Of a stretch of 64,000 bases of DNA, positions 57,000 to 64,000 are shown in pieces. How positions within the stretch are numbered: position 1 is the stretch's first letter; each line of letters opens with the position of its first letter. The notes beneath the pieces are model-generated. The model had not been told where the DNA came from and made no database searches. It saw only the letters and a list, made by a program, of their open reading frames with translations. The position numbers and the translations under genes are program-made. The stretch is taken from positions 9,858,001 through 9,922,000 of the forward strand of contig CM053329.1 of the NCBI GenBank assembly GCA_028583605.1, read 5' to 3'. The stretch comes from Dastarcus helophoroides. Its lineage: Eukaryota; Arthropoda; Insecta; Coleoptera; Bothrideridae.

Positions 57000-58250
57000 C
57001 CTATACCATTTCCAGAAGCCATGGCTACCAGAACGGCACAGACCAGTCAGTTCCTGCCCCTCCAGTTTCAAGCAACGAAGGCCCGGGTGTTCTAGTTGCC
57101 TGGAGCTGGGGTGGCTATGTTATCTCCGTCCCTAAGGTCGGAGGGCTACGGTTCCTCTACCTCCATACAGGAAGGAGCCCCTACCTCCCGACCCAGTGAC
57201 GAGGATGAGTAATGAAGTTTTGTCCCTAGGGAAGAGAAGAGGTGACTCACTCTCCCCTAACGTTCTTCTAAAGTTTTTCGAGTGCTTTCCTCAACTCCAA
57301 AAATAAGGATGGTACCCTTAGGTTCCTCCTTGCTGGCGCTGTGGAAAACGACGCAGTCGTCTACCTTGGCCCAGGGATTTTGAGCCGTCAGTCGATTTAG
57401 GATCACCTGCGGATCCCCGGTTAATTAGGAAACCGACAAGGTGGCCTTCGCCAACTTAGGCAGCTGGTCCACTGGAGGAAGGTCCAGATTTGCCCCCTGA
57501 CTTTAGTCCATAGCTAGGCTAGGGAGTGTTTCGTTGACGCAGGAAAATTTAAGTACTTCTTGCGAGTAAATGCAGTTTTGGAACGTCGAAGGGTTTGCCG
57601 GGTGCCGGAAGAGTTCAACGTCCAGGAGCTCGGCCAACCGTTCCTTTACCAGTTTAGCTTGGGGGGCTGTAAGCCGGTCGAAGTGAACTGTAGTTTCAAT
57701 CTATTTTTATCAATGATGGCCACCCTTAGGTGGTTGGTCACCATTTCGCTATATGCAGTTCTAGAAGAGCCTGCGACCGGCCTCTGCCCACCCCGTGTCC
57801 TTCTTGGGGACATTCCCAGGAGAGGGTCCAGGAGACGATTTTCGATCGCGCTCTCTTCATACCGGGCCTTGAGGTCGGCTGACGATCAGCACCCTGAGGC
57901 ACATGGTCGCCGGCACGTCCTGAAGGGCCAGGTTTGTTTTGTTCGGCATAGGTGCTGCAGGTGGCAACAGTTTTTGCTGTCTGCCTCTCTCTCAGCATTT
58001 TTCTTTGTTGGGCCCTGGAAATTTTTTTCCGGACTCTGGGGATTTGAAGGGGATCGTTAGATCCGCCCGGTGCTGCTTTGCCAGTAGCTCTTGTAGACAC
58101 CTCAGCCTGGCTGCTCGCTGAGGGTGGACCTCGGGACACCCTCAGCGAGCAGGATGGATGACGGTGGGGTGAAGCCCGCTTGAAAACCACCGGTCCCGAC
58201 CGGGAACGAGGTTCCATCCCTCTGCTCCGGTGTAAATTTATTAGGGTCAT
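57000..58250 (-). pseudogene. LINE ORF1 (gag-like, DUF4780-type), broken
   Basis: The frame 58250-57738 contains RVRKKISRAQQRKMLRERQT and NKPGPSGRAGDHVPQGADRQ, the basic, low-complexity N-terminal part of Jockey-type ORF1. After frame breaks, the minus strand reads QNPWAKVDD (about 57375), VFHSA.KEEPKG and FGVEESTRKTLEE (about 57310-57265). These resemble the RNA-binding DUF4780-like domain found in such ORF1 proteins, with the conserved W and 'EES...L' words. ORF1 would coat the element RNA. Several stops and shifts interrupt it. The family assignment is from motif memory and could be confirmed only by a search. Confidence 0.65.
58111..58152. repeat. Perfect 16-bp hairpin in LINE ORF1
   Basis: CTGCTCGCTGAGGGTG (58111-58126) and its exact complement (58137-58152) flank a 10-base loop. 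It lies in the N-terminal part of the ORF1 relic on the minus strand. Confidence 0.95.
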
Positions 58251-58479
58251 TCTCCATTGGAATTGGATTTGGGATGGTAAGAAGGTTTGGCTTAAAGCCA
58301 GGTTTGGGGTCGCCCGATTCGGGTCAGAAGACGACCATGGAGCCTTCCACTATGGAACAGACGCTCCATGGGTTTTTTGGTTTGGAGTGTTTTATTTTGG
58401 TCCGCGCGTATCCGCCACCTGGGTCGCACCCGTTGGAAGAAAAACACTCCTAAATAACCCCACACCGCTAGATTGGTCC

Positions 58480-59720
58480 TATTTAGGTAAAAATATGGTG
58501 GACAAAATTTCGTACATTTTCAAAATTTCTCTAAAATGATCGAATCACGAAAAAAACGTATATTATAAATCATCTGACACTAATTATAGAATCATCAAAA
58601 AAAATTATGATGTTTATGTCGAATTTGTTAACCAAACGACTCCTCCCTAAATCATTTTCTTGCCTAAAAAATCGCGCGGTTTAATCGGAATTGATGATCC
58701 CTTTCGGAGAAAAAAAGTTCCTTTGCGGCAAATTTGGTCATACTTATTAAAAATATGAGACATCCAGAAAAGTTATTAAGAAAATAATGATTTCGCCTTT
58801 TTACCAAATCGGCATTAATCTAGATTGTCTTCCAAAAAATATCTATTTATCAAATTTAAATGGAATCGTTAAAGCCGCTTCGGAGAATAAAAAAAATACT
58901 ATCTAAAAATATTTCTTCAATAAATTCATTTCCGTAAAACGAATGTCTTAAATCTTTTAAGCGTATATGAATGTAAGATGTCCTCAAAAAATGTCGATCG
59001 AATTTTTTGCCAAAATTGCATCTATCTCTACTTTTTTCTTGACTTTAAGTACTCCTATTTTCCAGGTTTCATCAAAATCATTAGAGCCGTTTTGGAAAAA
59101 ATTAAAGTATACAAATACTTGTTAATAACACAAAATTCTTCAAACTACATATGTATCTAAAATATAACGTGTAGAAAGTATAAATTTTCGAGAAGTGTAA
59201 ATTTTTAACATGCAGCACGAAAACGAAAACGATAATATAAACCTCACGATTAAAAATGGGTATATTCGGTACGCTGTCTGATGATGAAAAGTAATCGGTG
59301 GTTAAAATCCGATCACATTTTTACGTGCAGGTCTCTACTAGGTCTTTTTTTTTCAGAAAAGATTATAATTCCTCTGAATTATATGCTAAAGACCAATATT
59401 TCAAAATTTGTGGCTTGTTCCTTTCTACAAAATTCACAAAAGACCCAACATTTCAGAGTCTGGGCAATTTTTTAAAATGTTTGCAAAATTTACTTCAAAT
59501 TTTCACGGGCCTACGTTAAGCAATGCGAAGTTCATTTGGCCAATTTTATTACATTCATTTTAATCAAAACTGACGACTAGATTTGGTTTTACCATCGAAA
59601 AATATTGTAACTGTAGCAAAAATATGCATCAGTATTAGATTTTAGGTAAAATATGCAGTAACCGGTAAAAATGGATTGAATATTCATTTGCATATGAAAA
59701 TATGCAAATGCATATAATCG
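58480..59720. other. Unassigned AT-rich sequence
   Basis: Words such as AAATTCGT and GCCGCTTCGGAGAA and some GGAAAAAATT runs, but no domain. Near 59600-59720 several ATGCA/TGCAT words precede the GGATTATATGCA-type end. Confidence 0.35.
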
Positions 59721-59729
59721 GGTCTCTAC

Positions 59730-61680
59730 TACTAGCATAGGTTCAAATATATGTCTAAAATTAAAGTAGGTTCAAACTGTTGGTGTTTGCAACGAGTCAA
59801 TTGCTTCTATAATATTCGGATTCATCATTTCTTCTGGTTCATCATTTCCTATCAAACATAAACCCATTTTTTTCCTAATTTTATTTGTATACATAAACGT
59901 AGCTAGCCACAGGCTTGTTAGGTTCTTACTCTTATTTATTTGTGTGGTTGAGTTCAATTTCAAAGTACTTGCTTTCAGTAGAAGGTAGCATATCGTTATT
60001 ATTTCTTAATTAACTTAAGGAAAATGAGAATGTTTATTAAGTTAACATGAAGTACACTCTATCTTTAGCGATGTAGTCTTTTTGCCACATCCACTAGTAG
60101 ACACAATAATGCCGTTACTTCTAACCTAGTGAATTATTCGCAATTAGTTTTAGTTTAGAATATAGATAGTTAATAAATATACAAAACCTTGCCAGGAACT
60201 GGATCTAGAGTTGTTATGCATTTGATAATATGCAAATGCCTTAATGATAACCTTTTTAAAAGTTATTTATTGCAGGTGTCACGTTAGGTTGACAGTTTAT
60301 TAAAAAAACTCTAATGTAGCTGTTACACTGATCACACCATATTCTGCTTAATTGCAGCGTAATTGTCTTTTTTGTTCATCTTGTCTGCGTTTCCTATGCA
60401 TAAAATTTGCCTTCGAATCATTGCTTATGCTTTCGCAGGAACGTTAACATGTTCTCGTCAAGATAACCCCCCCACCCAAAAAAATAATAATAAACTGCAT
60501 CCATGACCAATCTAAGACAGAACTTTATGGATACCTTTTTATGTCGTTATGTCTAGCACCAATACAACAACAAAAGCTGTACCGTTTGTTTGGATAATCC
60601 TACAAATATTGCCTTTACTCAATAATGCAAAATTGTTGGTAAAATTAAAAGAGTAATCGGTCGACTGTTGGTAACTGAGCTACATAGCATAAACCATCAT
60701 TTGACGATCAGTCAGAGTCGAAATCTAGTAGAAATTCAAAATATCTCAGTCTTTAATTTTGTTAAATTTTGAAAAAAAATGTGCCAATTTTGAGAAAAAG
60801 TGAAAATTTCCCAATTGAATATTCATTTTTTCTTGACTGGTTTAGTCAGAGGGAGACAAGTGCCTCATGAGCAGAAATCATCCAATATTGAGATAAATGT
60901 CAACATTTTGAGAAACAAGTTGAAATTTTCAGAAAATTGGATTTAAAAAAATCTCGAAAACATTTTGGAATTTATAAAGATCTTCTAGAATTTTTGTCTG
61001 TTTAAAAAAACGATGATGTAAGTATAATATTGGATAACAGTAAAGACAGACAACGAAGATGTCAATTTGTCTCAAAAAATAGACAGTTGAAGGAAAAATA
61101 TCTTAAGATTTGGACGTTACAATGAACAGAGCTGTAACATAAAAATTCACTACAACTGATTGCTACGAAAATTGTAGCTCAAGAGATCTGTTGAAATAAT
61201 ATACAGTGAGAAGTGCCGACGAAGTATTTAAAGATACTGAAATTTACAATCGCAAGCTATTTAAACATAATTCTGTTCTTCTTTTGTTGGGTTTATCATT
61301 GGTCGAACGAAACCGTCCCGAAGATATATCTCGTGAAATAATTCACGCATCTGTTTCTGATTGGCTGTTAATTTATACGTCCACTTGGCCATAAATCTCA
61401 ATTAGGTTGACACGGTACTTTACTAGATCAGTTAAATTCCTTTTAAAGAGTGGATGAAAAATGGTGATACGCAATGTATGGGGTTAAGGGGTTAACTGAC
61501 CTCTTACTAACTAGGCAATCAACTCCCTTTTGTTGCTCAACAAGATTAAATACTGCGACATCCGTCATAAATCACATTTCAATATTCCCATAGAAATTCG
61601 GAAAGAGTAACTTGAACTGATGAAGGTAGACGTTTATTGAATTTTGATTTTGTTTCTTTCTTTAGCATAGAAGCCGAAGA
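59730..61680. other. Unassigned sequence
   Basis: No transposon domain. A small A/T-rich array is present at 60730-61000 (CAATTTTGAGAAAAAG words). The frame 61206-61394 has no recognisable domain. Confidence 0.35.
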
Positions 61681-61686
61681 CGTAAG

Positions 61687-61935
61687 TTAGAAAAATTTAG
61701 ACTTCAACATCTCATCATCGCAAGAATCTGACCAGAAGATAATTGGAGTTGGCACATGTTCATGCAGAGGCACGCTGCGGTTGATCAAGTCGTTATTACG
61801 TCGTGGAAGATATTTTGGTGAATGAGATTGACTAATTGTATCACGTAGAATTCGGACTCGGTCTCGTATTTCATTTATAAAAGCATGATTCAGCGGTGTT
61901 GCGAGTAACCAGGAGGAACGCGACCCAGGGTTCAA
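61687..61935 (-). CDS. Weak candidate coding exon, unknown
   Basis: 82-codon frame ending in a TAA at 61687, with balanced amino-acid use unlike the Phe/Lys-rich chance frames around it (SSWLLATPLNHAFINEIRDR, then VRILRDTISQSHSPKYLPRR). A possible splice acceptor (TGACAACTAG) lies just upstream at about 61953-61944. I do not recognise the protein. It could be the last exon of a host gene, or chance. Confidence 0.2.
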   Translation of the reverse strand: MNPGSRSSWLLATPLNHAFINEIRDRVRILRDTISQSHSPKYLPRRNNDLINRSVPLHEHVPTPIIFWSDSCDDEMLKSKFF

Positions 61936-61939
61936 CTAG

Positions 61940-63195
61940 TTGTCATTAAGAACATTGCCAGTCTTTACTCTTTCTGACCATCTCATTTGTCATACTAATA
62001 AACCTCATTTTAGGCACAATTTAGATAATATTCATGTTGTATAGCCTCAAGAAATTATTTAGAAGTTTAGTAATAAAATCACATTGTTGTGGACTTTAAA
62101 TTTTAGAAATTGGAAAACAATTCATTTAAATTGTTACCGCAATTTTCCTTTGTCACAAATGATGGTGGCAACTTGTTTAAAAGTCTGTTAACGAAGGGGA
62201 AAAAGAGAATGTACGAACATTTATATCATTATCATCATATATCTTTTAGGCTGGGTTTCGTGTCCCCAATGGTAACATATTTTAATAATTTGCGCAACGT
62301 ATAATAAATAGTACTAAATTGCATAAAGAGCAAGTAAAAAACTAAATTTTTCTATAACTCGTAATCATCTAATAAAAAAATGATGGTATTAGATTGCGAC
62401 GGTATAATTCCGATGAAAGACGAGCTGAATAGTTTGCTGATGCTTACCTCTCCTCAAATGAAAACTATAAAAACACTAACGGCACTATGATTGAGAAGAG
62501 GTTAGCCTAAACTTTGAAAAACAAACGATAATCAACTATCAGTCTCATCACACTACCAATTTATCTCATAAAACTCGACAAGTTAGGTTTTAATAAAATT
62601 AGTTGAAACATCACAAACAATCATACGATAAAGAAAAACGTTAAATAGGACAATAAGATATGATAAAATTTTGAAATATTATTTAAAAACATCAAAATGT
62701 CAAAAGAATTGAAACATCGTTACAATAGAAACTCACCATTTGCAAGGAAGAATTTTGTATTAAAGTTGTTTTCAGATAACAATTAATTGTCATAATGAAA
62801 ATCGAAAAATAGTTATAATAACCTAATAACTTAATTTGGTAACGCCATAAATTAACAGGCCAAGTATTATCAGGTTTATTTAACAGTACAAACTCTTTTT
62901 TTTTCTTTTTTTGGTTTGCGATACCCTTAATAATATCAAAATACTTTCGAGATGCCCAAAACATTGATCTAACACAGTTGAAGCGTTCAATTAATGCATG
63001 TAGTTTAAATATACGTAAAATAATAAATGGAACATGTATTGAAAATTCATAAGCAATTTATTGAGCAGACTTATCATTAAAATAATTATACTGGGACGGA
63101 CGAGTTTCTTCACTATGCAATTTTGCAAGTCCTGGAATCAAACTTTATCTGCCCATGAACGTAGATATGGTAGGACCTGATGGAGCACTTGACAC
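61940..63195. other. Unassigned sequence
   Basis: No domain, repeat boundary or RNA gene recognised; mostly AT-rich with closed frames. Confidence 0.3.
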
Positions 63196-63199
63196 CCCT

Positions 63200-64000
63200 T
63201 CCCTTGTCTGATGCAGTAACGAGAAGATTTTTTTCCCTAATATTTCGATTTGTGTCTCAAAATTGGTATTTTTCTCAGAATTTAAAAATTCGAACTTGTT
63301 TAAGAATGCCACTTTATTTCAAAGTTTGCTTTCACTAGGAAATTTCGATTTTTTCCTAAGGTAGCGATTTATTCTCGACATTTGGATTATTATTTGGAAA
63401 TTTTGAGTTTCTTGTCAAAAGGTGTTTTTTTTTATTTCGTAATTTCATCCATTTTATAAAAATTTGGTCTCTTCTGAAAATCGACTTCTCTAAATCAGAA
63501 TTTCTGAAAATGCTTTTTTTTAACAAAACTTTGACTTTTTCCCAAAATTTTGATATTTCTCTTGAAATTTAACCTTAAATATTTCTGCAGATTGCCATTT
63601 TTTCTTTGAAATTCGTTTTCTATTATCAAAATTTTGATTTTTCTACAAATTCGTCTATTTTGGAAAGTTTTCGTTTGTTGTCAAAATTCGATTTTTTTTC
63701 TCCAAGTTCTTTGATATATATCATTTATTTTTTATTCCGCTTTTTTTTGGAAATTTAATTTCTTCTTAAATTAGTCTATCTTTGAAAATTTCCCATTTTT
63801 CTGGAAATTAAACATTTTTTAATTGACCTCTTATTTTAAATTTTGATCCTTAAATAAGGGGTAAAAAATTTAGTTTTATACCTGAAATTCTGTATAGTTC
63901 GAAAAAGTGTCATTTTATAAAAATTTGATCTTTTCTGAAAATCGACTTCTTTAAGTCAGAATTTCTGAAAATGCTTTTTTTTAACAAAATTAGATTTTTT
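63200..64000. repeat. T-rich degenerate array, runs off the window
   Basis: Same word composition as the other T-rich arrays. Two segments of about 90 bp, at about 63450-63525 and 63910-63990, are near-identical (TTTTATAAAAATTTG, CTGAAAATCGACTTCT, TCAGAATTTCTGAAAATGC), about 465 bp apart. This is again evidence of local segment duplication. The array continues past 64000. Confidence 0.7.

Larger units (their letters stand above)
56965..58470 (-). mobile_element. Jockey-like LINE, 5' part only
   Basis: Minus-strand element of unusually high GC for this window. It contains an ORF1 (next entry) preceded by a leader (58250-58470) with repeated GG/CC-rich words. Endonuclease and RT are absent: recognisable sequence stops at about 56965, where the T-rich array begins. 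LINE copies normally lose the 5' end, so keeping only the 5' end implies deletion or interruption after insertion. Confidence 0.65.
54374..59728. mobile_element. Candidate element bounded by GGATTATATGCA ends
   Basis: TAGAGACCGGATTATATGCA at 54374 and its near-complement (TGCATATAATCGGGTCTCTA) ending 59728 form an inverted pair 5.3 kb apart. One-ended copies occur at 31065 and 40867. The interval contains a T-rich array, a Jockey-like LINE part and unassigned sequence, and no transposase was seen. I find no convincing target duplication, so the two ends may belong to different insertions. Confidence 0.35.

Noticed and set aside
57560..58060. 166-codon plus-strand frame
   Set aside because: Mirror of the minus-strand LINE ORF1, which has recognisable words; the plus frame has none.
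61687..61935. Similarity of the candidate exon to an acyl-CoA synthetase C terminus
   Set aside because: Only a few residues around SPKYLPR resemble that family; not enough to name a function.

Overview
The window looks like repeat-dense intergenic or intronic DNA from a large, AT-rich arthropod genome, most likely an insect. The evidence is the mix of mobile elements: Penelope-like, Jockey-like and I/LOA-like retroelements, a Gypsy-type solo LTR, hAT, pogo, Tc1 and THAP-bearing relics, and mariner-type foldback MITEs. Transposon introns are spliced with GT..AG. I recognise no confident host gene. The one protein that reads intact over a full length is a hAT transposase.

Layout. 0.7-1.6 kb: foldback MITE. 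2.1-2.3 kb: first copy of a repeat carrying a hammerhead-ribozyme-like motif. 3.4-4.8 kb: broken Penelope-like element (RT plus GIY-YIG nuclease) with its own hammerhead-like motif. 5.34-8.63 kb: complete hAT transposon with 14-bp inverted ends, 8-bp target duplication and a 741-residue transposase. 8.6-11.7 kb: no recognised feature. 11.8-15.6 kb: decayed LINE with RNase H and an internal tandem duplication. 16.2-16.5 kb: tail of another LINE. 17.0-17.4 kb: solo LTR. 18.1-20.7 kb: full-length but inactivated pogo-like transposon; 20.8-22.5 kb: a second pogo-like element, internally deleted. 24.1-27.35 kb: nearly full-length LINE on the minus strand, broken by frameshifts. 28.0 kb: tRNA-like Pol III promoter. 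28.8-29.3 kb: LINE RT fragment.

31.4-42.4 kb is a nest of insertions. A foldback element (31.38-36.89 kb) contains both a 2.55-kb non-autonomous hAT element filled with T-rich degenerate repeats and a second foldback element. Part of this complex, with its T-rich array and hammerhead-like repeat, is duplicated at 41-42.4 kb. A THAP-domain relic lies at 39.1 kb. 43.0-44.8 kb: I-like LINE (RT plus RNase H). 45.7-50.1 kb: degenerate A/T-rich arrays, another hammerhead-like repeat cluster and a Jockey 3' end. 50.2-51.9 kb: Tc1 element with a 60-bp intron. 52.05-52.47 kb: I-like LINE tail. 54.5-57.0 kb: long T-rich array, then the 5' part of a Jockey-like LINE (57.0-58.5 kb). 58.5-63.2 kb has no recognised feature apart from one weak exon candidate.

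The most unusual signal is a family of short inverted and tandem repeats, at six or more sites, whose conserved core matches a minimal hammerhead ribozyme of the kind known in Penelope-like elements. The second is the degenerate repeat built from runs of T and 'AAATTTCGAC'-like words, which fills roughly a fifth of the window and in one case sits inside a defined hAT element.
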